Below, piece by piece: positions 1 through 13,229 of a DNA stretch of 64,000 nucleotides (the first letter of the stretch is position 1; each line of letters opens with the position of its first letter). The stretch is taken from assembly GCA_000497125.2 (NCBI GenBank), contig CM035320.1:442001-506000 (forward strand), in the 5' to 3' direction. The notes beneath the pieces were generated by a model, which worked only from the letters and a program-made list of their open reading frames with translations, had not been told where the DNA came from and ran no database searches. The DNA is from Spironucleus salmonicida. Taxonomy: Eukaryota; Fornicata; Diplomonadida; Hexamitidae. The position numbers were made by a program, and so were the translations under genes.

Positions 1-3000
1 AGTTTTGTCTGACTAAAAAACCATTTATTATATTCTATTGTATATAATAATGAAATATTCGCGAATTGTCAAATTTACCGTAGAATCTTGAATTTCTACG
101 GTTTTTGGATTTAGCTATATTAACACTTATTTCAATAGCGGAATGATCGCAGAATCATCCGTAACATACAAATCGTTGAGATGCTAAATTTTTTCCAAAG
201 CGGCAACGGAGCGCCCGACGTAGCCAGCTATTTTGCTGGCCTTTTCGCGCAGCAAATTGAGCTGTTTTTAAGTGTTTTGGGCCTCGATTTGCGCCGTTTA
301 AATCTGCAAAGTCTGGTTTTTGGCCTTCTCCAAAACCTTTATCAGATTCTGGTCCTCCAAAATGTTCGGCGCGCTCTTTGAGCCCTCCAGCGCCGTCAAA
401 AGCTCCTGCTCAATGACGAACAATTTGCCCCGCAAATCGGCCTGGACGGTGTCCAAATCGGTCAGTTTCTTCACCGTTTCAGGGCTCCATTCGTTCAGAA
501 TTATCTTGATATAAAGCTCGTTTCTGGACTCGTTCGTGGGTGCAAATGACATTTCGAGCACCTTGTTCTGAAGGTTTTCCTCGACGTGGAGCCCCACGCG
601 CGAGACGACGAAAGCGCTGAAATCTGGCGACATTTCGGTCAATTTAGAGTTCTGAGGCACCAAAAGCGTCTGATTTGTAGCGAGCAAATCGTCGCTGGGC
701 GGCGCGGCCGAATCCGCGCACTTGTAGGCCTGTGTGCCGTAGCGGATGTAGGGGACGAGTTCTGGCGGAATTGAGCCCTGGTCGCAGTCTGTGATTACGA
801 TTTTCTGGCCGAATCTGGCAGCGATTTGGATCAGATTCTGAAGGTTTTCGGACGTTGCGGACACGAATTGGGCCTTGGAATAGGTGTTTTTAATGTAGGT
901 TAGGAGGCCTGTCGAGTCTGTGACATATGAGAAAATAATTGTGTTTAGCTGCTTATTTTGGTCGAATTGGGACAGCAATGCTACATTTTCCAGAGCTTGA
1001 TTCGAATAAAATAGCCCGCTTTGAACCGTTTAATCGATGAATTGCTGGTTTATCTGAAGGTCGAAAATCAGCTTCCTGTATTCTCCGCAAAGATGCTGTC
1101 TGATATCGTCAGTTTTGTTGCCGCAAATTGTGAACATAACGGCATTTAAAATGGCGCATTTGTCGATTTTTGTCAGTTAAATTTGTATCTGGTCTAGATT
1201 TTCGCTCCATCTAATTTTTTCGTTTTTCAAGTTTTCAAGCATATCCTCACCTCGCTTTTTCTTAACTTCGATCGACTGAAATTCGGTTTTCCACTTCATC
1301 AATTCTTAAGTTTTTTCGTTGAAATTCTCTCTTAATATTTCGGTATCCTTTTCCAACTGAACCACCTCATTTTCTGTTTTTTCGAGCTCATTTTAAAGCG
1401 AAATAAGCGAGCTGGCTGCATTTTCAGCTGCCTTCATCAGAGGCTCAATTTTCACGAAAACCTCGCTATAGCTTAACGAAGCGGAAACCCACTTTGCAAG
1501 CGGAGCGGCGGCCTTGCTGACCTTCTAAATTCGCTCTTATTCGAACGCCTCAGGCTTCTATTTTACGATTTAAATGACCTTTTTGAGCTGATTGGAAGGC
1601 ACTTTTTTGACGTCAAAACTTGCGATTTGGCGCAGAACGCCGCTTTGGCTCAAAAACGCGCGCATTCCCTGCCACGAAATATCAGAATTGCCCATAAACG
1701 TCAAAACTGCCTCTAAAACCGTCGCAACGGCCTGCGGAGGCTGCTTGAACGACTTCACTTCCGTCAGCGCATCGTTGGGAATCGACTGAACGGCCTTCGT
1801 GGCCTCCTCCAAAATAGGCAAAACGGACCCCAAACTGGCCTCCGCGTCCTGCTTCTGCTTGGTCACCGAAATCGACTTTTCGGCCAGTTCGGCCTTCATT
1901 TTTCCAGCGTTTTCCTTGTTACGCTGCACGATTTCCATCTTTTTCGTGATGTCCTCGAGCGCCGCGTTGGCCTGCGCCTGCGCTTTTTCGACCGATTTGA
2001 GCGAAATTTGCGCCTGTTGGCGCAGTTTGTCGATTTCCGACTGCGCTGAATTCAGCTGATTCAGACCAGAAAACAGCTGATTTTTCCGCTGGTTAACGGT
2101 CGCCTGCCAGGACTCCTTGAAAACGGTGAAAAGGCAGTAACTTTTGATAAAAACCGCGTTCGGAATCGTGAAATTTGGCCCGTTTTGGCGCATGAATTTG
2201 CTCGTAAAGTTGAAAATCGGCGTGTGAATCGGCGCGAAGGCCGCGTTCAGGCTCTTGTAAACCGGCACAATGTCCGAATTCAGCGTCGCATTTTCCTGAA
2301 TTTAGAACGCGCAGACCCCGAAATTGCGGCGCAAAACCGGCGCGCTGGCGAAAATTTGGTCCAAAATCGGCCGCTCGGGCGCCAAAATGACGCAAATCTG
2401 CACGTTTTCGACGAACGAATTGAACAGATTTTCGATCTGCTTGGCCTCGTTTTCCTCCGGATTCTCGCAGCTCTCAGCGTAGATTCCGAGCAAGTTCCGC
2501 AGCTCAGAAACGCTGAATTGGGCCCGCAGGAAGCTCACGTCCCGCGCCGAAATCGCCGAAATGAGCACCAGAAACTGCGCGTCGAAATCGAGCACATTCT
2601 CGTCCAGAACGAGCAGAATCCGGAAATTCCGGGCCACCTGCTCGCCCAGCTGCCGCAAATTGAGCTTTTCGGGCGCCTGGAAGTGGATTTTGAGCCCCAA
2701 AGTGAGCGCAGAAATCGTTAGCGCCTCTGCCGAAAAGTTGTTGGATTGCGTGATCAGAACGACCGATTTCTTGAGGAAAAGCGAAATTTCGAGCGTTTGG
2801 AGCGTTTTCAGGAAGCTTTTGAGCTGCAAATCGTCCAAATTGCGCAGGAAACGCCCGAAAAGGACCAGCGCGGGGTAGTACTGCGAGGTGGCGTTTATGA
2901 GCTCCTCGAGCATGTTCAACCGCACCTTCAGGGACACGAATTCGAGCGCTAAAATCATCTAAATCGGCTCATCTTGCAGCAGCAGCCTCTGCACCTGCTG

Positions 3001-6000
3001 CGCTGTCTGCGTCATCCTGCAGACCGTGAAAACGCTTTCCGTGCACGTCGAAATTTTCGTTATATCAGTTAGCGCGGCCTCACGTCCCTTCCAAAATGGC
3101 TGTTTTCCGGCGATAACGACCTCCAAAAGCGCGTAAATCTGCTCAGAATCGGCCAATTCGAGCTGCGAAAACGCCAAAAAGCTCGTAAACGAAACCGCGA
3201 GATTTTGGTAAAAGTTCGGCAGGCAAATTACGCTTTTCGCGCGCTGCTGCCTGAGCTGAATTTCGAGCGCCTCAAAATGCGTTATTTGGCCCTGAACGTA
3301 GCGCTCCAAACTGCGCTAATCCGCGAATTTCGCGTAGACGCCGAACGCGTTTCCGAGCACGATTTTCGCGTCGCTCTGCGTCAAATTTCGCATGCGGACG
3401 TGCCCTGCGCGCCGCGCGAGACGCAGCGGCACCGATTCGGCGCTTTTGAGCGTCAGAACGAACAGGACGTTTTTGACGAAAACGGGCGTCCCTTTTACGA
3501 AGATTTTGCTGTGCGCAAGCAGCGCCCAGAGGAGCGTAAAGACCTCAGAATGGCCGTATTCGTCAAGTTTGAGGATGTCGGCGTTTCGGACGATTAGCAG
3601 CAGTTTCTTGTTGTTCTTGGGGTGCAGCTCCTTGTGGCCGTCGATTCGCTGCGTTTCCGCGGTTTCTGAGAGCAAAATTCGCAAAATGTCGTCCCGGGAC
3701 GTCAGATTCGTGCAGGCCAGAACGAGCGTTTTGTACTGGTCGCGGAACTGGCCTGAGAGGTGCGAAATGTGGAATTTGGCAGAATCCTGGGGGCCCGAAA
3801 TGATGACCGATGTGTTGTTTTGGAGGTACGTTTGGGCGAGGTTCGTGGCGTAAATTTGCTGGTCTGGGAGGTTCTCGGTCGCGTCGACGTGTTTTGGCGA
3901 AATGTTGTGCTGTTTGAGCGCAATTTCAGTCTGGCCGATTGCCTGGCTCAATTGCTTGTAATTCAGCTCTGTCAGCTCCTGCGGGAGCTCGGTAGAGAGC
4001 GTTCTGAGGGCACCGATTACGTAATCTGATTTGTGGTTCATTGCTAGCTCGCCCAGACCTGCGTAGTGCATGTGCGTGGTTAAAACTGGTAAATTTGGAG
4101 GATTCTGCTTAATTAGTAGGTCTAACGCCTCAGAAAGTCCTGGATTTAGCTGGTTTAATAAGATTTTCTGCTCTTCAATTGGTGGGTCGGACACAAGAAT
4201 TACTGCTAGTCTGGAGACCGTAGCAGGTGAAGCATGCTCTAAACTGTCCGTTTCGAACAAAAATGAGACTGGCATTGGGATATTTGATGTTTTTGAAGTG
4301 AAATAGGCCTCTAGGGGATCGAGAGACATAGGGAAACGAATACGTTCTCCAGAGCTCAAAGACAAAAGTCGATTATCGTCTAAACTTGAGTTTAAGGCTT
4401 CTATCCATGCAGGATCAATATCTCCGTCAAAGACCAATACAGGCCATACCATGCCAGTAGTCAGACTGGCAACAGCTTATCTGGCTGCTTTTGAAAGAGC
4501 ACCATCCGTCCATTCCTTACTTACAGGGTCTACATAGCCTAATAAATCCTATCTACTCATTGCCTTGGGAGCTATTCTGTATTCTTGCATTTCAATTTTT
4601 CCATCCGATGCCAAGTTTACTGCTTTTTTCAGCAGTTCCCAAATTGTAGTTTTGCCGCTCGCAGTTGATCCTAAAAGACTTACACCAACTTTGGCTGTGA
4701 GTGCTCTATAAAGCTATAATACTAAACTTCCGATTCTCTCGCTATCAGTGTCAACAAATTCAGCTAATTTATTCTCAATATCACTAGCTGCGCCAAACTT
4801 AGCTCCTTTTTAAGTATCCAATGCCCCAAATACATCCCCTAAGATTTCCTTAAAAATATCAGCCGAACGGCCCTATACACGTGAGAATGTGGCATCTGAT
4901 AATGCTTTTATTACCACCTCTTTTTCTATTTTTTAAATGTCTACGTCAGTCAAATTTTCAGATATTTTACGGAACTTGCCAGCCCGCGCAAGAGCAGATT
5001 GTCGCAAAACTGCCTACAACGATCGAAGGCCCCAATCCAGATGAACTTCTTTCGGAATTCTTCTCGAAGCCAGCGCGTACGTCAAATCGACCTTTTCGGC
5101 CCAAATTTTGGCGAATTTAAAACCAGAAGTAGACAGAATAGTCTCCATAATCAAATTCACATCAGCCTTTCCCATGAAGCAGCCCCGCAAAAGCTTGATT
5201 AGCGAAAATGGAAGCTCTGAGCGACCTCTATACTCACGTGACGCAGGGTTCATGGTCACGAAAACGGCCGAAAAAGCAGAAACCTTGGTTATAGGCACCT
5301 TTATATCAGAAAGCTGCAAATGACCTGAATTTTTGCCCAGGGACTTGTTCTAGATCGCAATTTGAATATTCTCAATATCCGTGCTAACCGCTGACAGCAC
5401 CGCAGGCGAAAGCCGGTTTACCTCGTCAAAGCATCCCACAGAGCCGGAAAGCACAATTCCGATCAAAATTCGGCTCAAATTCTCTCTGTCGATCGCGGAA
5501 TCGCAGTTGAAAACGATGCAAGTCCGCGCCAATTTGCAGGCAAACGCCTTCACCGTTTCCGTTTTTCCAGTACCCGCAGGGCCTTGTGGATTCGACGATA
5601 CCGAAACAGACAGGGCCGAAACGAGCGTCGAAAAACAGCGATCTGTAAGTGGAGTGTGAATTAGACGCTGATATATGCCTTAATACTCGAAAGTATATGG
5701 TAGATTTGTGTCTAAGCCAACGATATACAAGTCTAAGGACTTTTCGTGAATTCGATATTTGAGCGATTTGTTCCACTCCCAGAGTCTATTTTTGCTGCTG
5801 AGTAGGTCGTTAATGAGAGTCAGATAGTGCGTTGCGTCTGTAGAAAGTGCTTTCAGCTTCAAATTCATCACAAAATTTTCCGTTCCAAAAGTTGCTGTTG
5901 AAATTTCAGGGGCAAACAATTTCGTAGTAAAGGCGCTCAGATACGTGTCCAAGCGGGTTTTGACCTTTTCTAATAGCGAATCTGTCTTTTCTGGGTTCTA

Positions 6001-9000
6001 AAATGCATAGTCCACCTGCGTTGTAAAAACGACTCCAAATATAACCGTTAAGATTTCAGCTGACGTATTTTTCATGTCTAAATTGCTCTTAACGGCTTCT
6101 GTAAGCTGGCTGAAGCCGAGCCACTGCGTTTTTTCGCCATCATTTTTTACCTCTTGATAGCTGGTGTTAACCTCAAATTCGTCATTTTCGTGCATTTGAT
6201 TCACGTCATGGACTTTCCACGTCAGTTTCAGGCTTGTCATCAACTCAGCTTTTAACGTCTCTTTGATACTTAAATCCAGCCTTTTAAGCCAAACTTCTGG
6301 TGCATCTTTTATCTAAATATCTTGCTTTAACATAATTTTTTCAGTTTCAGAACTCTCTAAGCCAACTATTTTGTTGCCCGAAAATATCAATTTCTCAACT
6401 GCTGAAAACAGCTTTTTAACGTGATTTTACAGTGTTTTCTCAGGCTTTGCGTTAGCGTTAGCCAGGATTTCTAAAACGTCCTAATCCGCCAAAAAATAAA
6501 ACTTTGGGAACGAAAGCCGCTTAGCTTCTAAATATTTCCTTAATGCAGACTAGCACTCATTCAAAATCTACTATGCAAGTTCTATTTATGATATCACACT
6601 AGAAGGAGCGGAAAGTTAAATTTGTTTTGGAATTTCAACTGATAAAAACGAAATTACCGGAATTTCTATTTACCGCGTTTCGTCGTTCAGCAACGCCCTT
6701 TCGGACGCTGGTGAAGCCTGAATCAGAACGTGCGAAATCACCCGCAAAGCCTTGTAAAACTTGTCGTGCTGATCCGGCAAAACGCGTCTTCCCATAACAG
6801 GCTCAATGACCAAAATCTGCCGTTAAAGCGCCAAAAGCACGTACGCGAGCCGCGTAATTTCCTCCATTTGACGGCTATTCTGATCTATTTAGTCCTTGAT
6901 GAACTTCGAAAACGGATTCGTCAAAACCGACTGCAAAATCGCTTTTTTCTCGGTTATCGCCACCAGAACCGGCTTCCAAACCGCCGTCAGAGGGATGCAT
7001 TTGAAACTGCTCTAGACCTCCTAAATCGACAAATCGCTCATTTCGAGCATCCCGAACATCAATTTTGCCTCATTTTAAACGTAAAACGTCACCTCGTCGA
7101 CCGCCGCGCGAACGCTCAATTCGGCCTCCGCTTTTGCCACAATTTCGCGGATATTGAGCTGAAAACGCTTAAATTCGACGCTGGGAACCTCAGAAACGAC
7201 CGCAGCGGCGCTGGGGAACAAGTTTACGGCAATTGTGTAGAAAAGCGACGTGCCGTCGAGCTGGTCCGGAAGCGCCACGGAATTGACATTTTAGAAGAAT
7301 TTTATCGCAGAAATCACGTTCGTTTTGTCCGAAATTTCGTGCCAGTGCGACTTCGCGAGCGCTGGCGATTTGAGCGATTTGATGATTTGGAGCGACGCCT
7401 GCGCCAGTTTGTTGACGAAATTCGCGTGCAGAAACTGCGTTTGGCAGAACCGTTTCACGACGTCAAATTGCGGCAAAAACGAATTCTGCGGCTGAATTTC
7501 GCCGAAAAGCCGCTGAATTTCGTCCTGGAAATGCGTTTTTACGCGCAAAATGCTCCAGTCCAAATTCAAAATTCCGGAAAAAGCCGCTTCTAAAGCCGTA
7601 GAAATAGATAGTTTCTCGTGGATAAAACTGGATAATTTCTGCTTTTCGAGCAGATTTTGCGATTTTTCGAACTGCTCCTGCGTCAAAAGCGCCGTGTGGG
7701 ACGTGTTGTAGAGGACTTTGACCTCCTCGTCGACTTTCTAGATGCTGAGCGACAAATTCGTCAAATCCGCGTCAAATTGCGCGATTTTGACCGCAAAAAC
7801 GCCGATTGTGAGCTTTTGAGTCGGCAGGTTCACGAACGGCAAATTCGCGCCCTCTGCGACCGGCGGCTGCCGCACGACGACGTTCTGCTCGAAGTAGCCG
7901 ATGACTTCGTAGATTGCGCTCTCGAGCTGCTCGTCGGCGCGCGCCGCCTTCGCGATTTCCTGCAAAAGCGCCGATTTGAAGCCCTCCCACATCTCGTTTT
8001 TCTTGTTTTCGAGCGTTCCGGAAACGTTCGAGAGCGCGGTAACTAAGCTGTTGAATTTCGCTGTGCAGGCGTCAACATTTCGCAAAATTTCGTCCCTGGT
8101 GCTAATGAGCGTTTTGAACTCGTTCAGCGTCGCGATTTTGCTCTTTAAGTGCGTTTTGGCCAGCGTTTCGACCTGAGCGAAAAACTTCGTTATTGCAGAC
8201 AGCTCCTCAGCGGTTTTCGCGTCCTGCAGCCCGCGCTCGACTTTAGCGAAAACGAGGTCGATTTCTGCGATTACCTCGGCCGAAATTTCGCCCAAATGGT
8301 ACCCCGCGGCGCCGATTGCGATCTCCTGCAGAGCGAGCTGTTTCTGGTTAATTACGCGCACAACGGTCGCCATATCGAGCGAAATCGTTCCGCCCGACGG
8401 CTCGACCGAAAAAATGCCTTTTTCGTTCGTTTTTTCGACCAAAAACGGGAATTGGCTCCGGAGCGCCAGAACGGGGTCCTCCGCCTGCGCCTCGCCGCAG
8501 GACGCGTCGTAGACGCGCTGCGCGTCCTGCAGGCTCAATTTCTCGGAAAAGAGCTTTAAATCGCCAGAATTCGCCAATCGGACGCTCCCGCACTCGTTTT
8601 GGACGAATTCGACCACCGCACGAAGGTTCCGCACGACGGAATCGACCGTTTTGAAGGCCTCCGGGAGCGCCGAAATCGACATTTCGGCCATTTTGGGGAA
8701 CATTTGCGTGATTTTCGGGTTTTCCGACAGGTAAAACGCAGAATCGAGCGGGAACAACGCGATTTGCTGAATCTGGTCGAAAAGGTAGTTTTTGACGTCG
8801 AAAAGCTGCGGGAAAAGCTCGATTTTAGTCGTCAGAATCAGCGGCTGCATAGGCCGAATTTGCGACAAATTGCCCGTCAGCGACTGCTGATACTTGACCG
8901 CCATGACCGCAGAAAGCGCTGAATTCCAGTACTGCAGCAGCGTGTCCTGGAACGTCTGCGGGACCTGCGGAATGAATTATGCGATATTTTGACGCATTTG

Positions 9001-10566
9001 GAACACTTTTTCCTTCCAAATTTGCCTGTGCGAGAGCGGAATATTGACCAAAAACCGCAAAATCTGCTCGTTCGAGCTGTGAAAATCAGCCACAAGGTCG
9101 ATTTTGCGGCTAAACGCCTCTTTTACGGCGTAAATCGCGTTTGCGACGCCCCTGACGCGTTCTACGGTCGCTGCGTCTTTCTGGCCGTTTCCGAGCAGAA
9201 ACTGGCTGCTCTGACTCGCTTTTTGGAGCTCAGATTCGAACTGGGCGGCCGCGCTCATCAGAAGCGGCTTCTAGTAGCTCTTTACGGTCGTTACGAGATC
9301 GTTGTAATACGCCGCAACGTCCCGCAATTTCTGCAGCGCGGGACTGACGCCCAGACCGGTCTGGACGACGCTAACGACGTCATTTGGGAGCGCGAGTTGC
9401 GGCAGGTACCCGAAATTCTGCATTAAGGCGTAGATTTCGACGATTTCGGCGATCGAAAAATCGACCGAAAGACGCTTTTTTTCGTCGAATTCGAGCAGTT
9501 TCCGGCCGCTTTTCACGTTCCCGCAGAGCGCCGAAATGAGCTTTTTGGCCTCCTTCACGAGCGCGATTTCCTTCGATTTGAGCCGGTCAGCGGCCTCCTT
9601 GAAACGCGCCGTTAGCGCCAAATTGTCGTTCAGGAGCTGCGCCGCCTGGTAGAATTACGAGGCCGAAGCGCGCAAATTCCGCAAAAAAATTATGTTTTTC
9701 GTTATATCAGTTGAGTTTCTCAGCAAAAAATCGTCAATTTTGTCAAGAAACGCCTCGCAGATCTCGTTCAGGGGCTGCTGGATCGAAATTAGGGCCTGTT
9801 TGACGTTTTTGCGCTTCAGAACGCCTCGGAATTCAGTTAAAAGCGGAATTGAGTCGAATTTCAGTTGATTGAAAATCTGCTCCAAAATCGTCGCGCAGAC
9901 GAGTTCTGCGGCCTGAAAATTGGCAGAAATCGTTTGGATTTCGGCGTCGAATTCTGACTTCGAAATCGTGAAAATTCCGGGCTTCAGGGGGCTGAAATTC
10001 GTGCCTGTGAGCTTGTGGAGCGCCTGGGCGGTTTCTGCGACGTTCTGGAGCGTTTTCAGGCGGTTCACCAAATCGTCTGTTTGGATCAGTTGCTGGAGGT
10101 GCGGGTCTTTCAGATGCGAGAATAAGAGCTCTAGCGGCGCTTTCGCGAGAACTAGCAGCTCTTGGGGCGTTTGCTGGTTCAAAAAAGTTGTGAGGTAATT
10201 GTTAATATTATACGTTAATATAGGTAAAAATTTTTTGTAGCGTGTGTAGTTCTGCTATTTGAGATTCTGAAGGAGCGTGGTAATCGCTGCTGCGGAGGCA
10301 GGAATTTGCGTTAATTCTTCCTTAATCGAGTTCAGGATTTGTAGAATTTGGGTTGCCCTCTAAATCTTTTACGGTGAATCTGGCTGGTTTAGCTCCTTCA
10401 AGTACTAAATAATTTGGCCAAATAGATGGATATCGGCATCTATTGTCGTAAACGGTGTGGTCACCTCAGAAGGAGCCTTTTGGGCAGAAATTAACTTAAT
10501 GAGCTCATCGGATGGTTGCACCATTGCTGCGCTGCAGACTTGGGTGTAATGATCTAATAGGGACAT
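1..10566 (-). CDS. Dynein heavy chain, 3' end outside the window
   Basis: Motor subunit of a microtubule minus-end motor; whether axonemal or cytoplasmic cannot be told here. With TAA/TAG as Gln one frame is open from the ATG at 10566 to the window edge (about 3,522 codons). Seen in order: tail and linker; AAA1 with Walker A GPAGTGKT (about residues 1662-1669), Walker B FDEVNR (about 1713-1718) and VFVTMNP; AAA2 with GSTASGKT (about 1966-1973), VFDGDID and ASPATVSR; AAA3 with a degraded loop GPQDSAKF (about 2258); AAA4 with no recognisable P-loop but a Walker-B-like LLVLDENV; stalk coiled coil (about 2826-2913); microtubule-binding domain with VSKAAAPLAKWV; second coiled coil; AAA5 and the start of AAA6. 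The start follows an AT-rich upstream stretch with no longer in-frame candidate seen. Family length is about 4,000-4,600 residues, so the C-terminal AAA6 part is missing. GC content varies strongly along the gene. Confidence 0.93.
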
Positions 10567-10780
10567 TTAACTTGGAGTGGCTAAAAATTATCATTTATAT
10601 ATAGTAGAGAAAGATATTGGAAAATGTAACTATTATAAATTATTATATTATTTAATAGACTTATTTAAAATAATATGATTATTAATATTATACAATAAAT
10701 TGATCTTTTAATAATTTCACGATATTTTAAAATATAATTATTCGTATATAATAATTTTATATAAAATTGGATTATAAATT

Positions 10781-10970
10781 ACTACACCGCTCCTTCAGCG
10801 ATTGTTCTAAAGGGGTCTTTTCTTTATTTCAACTTAGTCACGAATATTTTTATTCAAATTAACGCAGCCTAGAAGATGATCCTGCTCTGGTGCGCTGAGC
10901 GTGAAGTCGAGGGCTCCGGCCTCTTGATGATCGAGCCTTAACGGGCGGCACACCAGTCAGTCTGATAGGT
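10781..10970 (+). ncRNA. U3 snoRNA (box C/D, pre-rRNA processing)
   Basis: U3 guides early 18S rRNA processing in the nucleolus. The hallmark boxes appear in the right order: near the 5' end CTCCTTCAG and CGATTGTTCTAA resemble boxes A' and A; an AT-rich hinge follows; a C'-like AGATGAT lies at 10874-10880; box B GAGCGTGAAGTC at 10897-10908 matches the U3-specific consensus; box C TGATGA at 10925-10930; box D GTCTGA at 10960-10965. CTGGTG (10887-10892) can pair with CACCAG (10951-10956) to close the 3' domain. Box B together with C and D makes U3 much more likely than an ordinary C/D snoRNA. The exact ends are estimates. It is divergent from the dynein gene, about 215 bp away. Confidence 0.85.
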
Positions 10971-11552
10971 TATTCTCAAGTATGTATTCTTTCTATAATT
11001 GGGTTGTATATATAATTTAATATTGATATTATTGGCTTAGTATCTTATTTTCGTATAATTTTAAATGTGCTATTCCAGTTTATATTGTTTTATAATAATA
11101 TAGACTTATTTATTAAAGTTTATATAAAATTAAACTCAGCCCTCGTTCACTTCTTTTAAGGTATAGTAAACCTAGTCAATAGTTAGAAAATCAAATATAT
11201 ATTTATACATTTCTTTCTCATAAGTAATCTGCATTTTCATTTAACTATTTGAGTAGTGTATAATTACAAGGTTGATATAAAATATGTTGTTTGAAATATC
11301 CGAACACACATTATACTATTAATATAAAATGATATTTTAACATATCTATTAATCCTTATTAAAATTTATATCCTCACTAAACTTATAATAATAAATATTC
11401 TTAAATATAATATATTTTATTAAAAATTAACTTAGTTTAATAACTAATTAGTGTATAAAATCTTATTCGCTAATTGATACAACTATAAGTCATGAAACTC
11501 ATGAAAAATTTACTTGGTTTTCCTAATGTATAAAATCATTCGTTTTGAGTCA
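10971..11552. other. AT-rich intergenic stretch
   Basis: Very AT-rich sequence between the U3 RNA and the next gene. No open frame of convincing length or composition was seen on either strand with TGA as the only stop. Confidence 0.6.
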
Positions 11553-11903
11553 TCAATATTGTAACTACTGCATTGTAACTACTTAGCTTTACTGAATTGC
11601 TTAATTATTTTGCACTATATAATACTAAACGGTATCAACCATTTAAATAGGCTACACAACTTATTACTAGTTCTGATGTTTATAGTCATATATAAAGAGA
11701 CAAATTTTGACCCTCTAAAATCCATTTTTAAGCTTATATCTATCATAGGCGAAGCCTATTATTCCGAGGACTAAAAGTCCTATCACAAAATATATAACTA
11801 ACATAGTGACATTAACAACGGTAATGCCTAAAAAGCAAAGCTCCAAATTGTCAAATTTCTCGCAATACGTCAGGCAACTCTTCTTACAGTCGTAATCTGA
11901 CAT
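11553..11903 (-). CDS. Small single-helix membrane protein with Gln-rich tail
   Basis: 116 residues from the ATG at 11903 to TGA at 11553. The N-terminal third is hydrophilic with four cysteines (Cys at about 6, 10, 14 and 23). One strong membrane helix follows at about residues 26-52 (ends near FAYDRYKLK), then a short basic stretch and a low-complexity tail rich in Gln, Val and Tyr, mostly spelled with TAA/TAG. Reading TAG as a stop would end it after 62 residues, just past the basic stretch. Function not recognised. A single membrane pass with a short Cys-containing N-terminus is all that can be said. Confidence 0.6.
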
Positions 11904-12106
11904 TTTACAGGTGAATACTGAAAAGAAATTTTAATGTTTTTATACAAAGAAAACTACTAATAAAACACTTAATTCCTATCCTCAAAATATTATTTTATTA
12001 TCGATTTTTCTTGAAACTAACAGGAACGGAGTTTCCGAATTTTCCTTTTTTCGCAAAAATCGTATCCTTAGCCCATCGATTTTCGCCACGTAAAGTATAC
12101 TTTTAT

Positions 12107-13111
12107 ATGTCAAAATCAATTTCCAACGTAGACCCCGCTCCAATGACACTCCTGAACGCCCTGTACTTCTCCAGCGCGGTATCGCCTCACTTCCACTGGT
12201 GCTACCTCGCATCGACTGCTGCGCTGGGCCTGAAATATGCGTTCTCGGAGACGGTCTACGAGGCCTGCGTTCTAGCGATTAACGTCGCCATGTCCATTTT
12301 GCATATAATTACAGGCACTTAGCTAGGCGTTTTCGATCCGACACACCTCGAAAACGCGCATTTTGCGCTTATTTTCTGCTCTGTAAACCCGTATTTCGCG
12401 TGGTTTTAAATTGCCGTTAAAGCACTTTATTTGATATAATAATTAATACTTCACACGCTGCCGTTCCTCAGGTCCACGCGCCTCTAAAAGCTGCGGATAG
12501 GACCCAACTTTCAGCGCGAGTAGTTTGAATTTGCGTAAAAGGCTTGCAAATCAAGCCAAAATGGCGTCGTCACGGCTTCGCCGGTATCGTTCACAGGCTA
12601 AAAATCGCGTCACTGCAGGCTCAACATTTGCAATTTCTCCAGCTTGCTCGTGTTCGGCTCTGAAATCCTCACGTTGCCACTGCTCGCGTAAAGTTTGCGA
12701 TTAAATTCTTCGATTAGCACTGGCTTTGCGGGCATCATAACGCTCGTTTTCCTGACGTCGCTGGCGCAGATTTCGGTCAAAAACAAAGATTTTCCGCTCC
12801 TATTATTCGTTTTCCCGGTCCTCAAAATAGCAATTTTGCAGCACCAACTCACTTTTTTCGACGAGGCTCAGGCCGGAATCTCGGGCCTTTGCTACCTGCT
12901 CGCAATCCGCACGATACGCCAAAATGCACCACAAACGCACCTTTGGGCCAGCGCCGCCACTGCGCTTGCGTGCCAGTTCACGCAAATTGGCGTTTGGGGC
13001 GTTTTAGCACTTTTAATAGTAAAGGAGTGGAAAATTGGAAGGGAAAAGGAACGGAAAGGCCGCGCACCTCCGCTGCAGAGCCGAGCGGTCCAGGCAGCGG
13101 CGTGCGAGTGA
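12107..13111 (+). CDS. Multi-pass membrane protein, unknown
   Basis: 334 residues, ATG at 12107 to TGA at 13109-13111, with seven or more Gln codons spelled TAA/TAG. About six hydrophobic segments are visible, including stretches near residues 28-70, 95-125, 180-205, 212-232 and 275-305, so it is probably an integral membrane protein. The last 30 residues are basic and hydrophilic and presumably cytoplasmic. I do not recognise the family. The frame is open upstream of 12107 but the first good ATG is there. It is convergent with the next gene (118 bp apart). The 3' half is clearly GC-richer than the flanks. Confidence 0.65.
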
Positions 13112-13229
13112 GCCGAATTTTGTAAATTTCGATAAATTCCGGAAACTTGAAATACCGGAAAGGCAGAAATTCTACATTTCCAGTTAATTTTGTATCGAAA
13201 TAGCAGATTTTTCCTCCTGAACGTCCCAT

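Noticed and set aside
2185-2721. 178-codon plus-strand frame and other long plus-strand frames in 1-10200
   Set aside because: All are shadows of the GC-rich parts of the dynein gene; conserved AAA motifs occur only on the minus strand.
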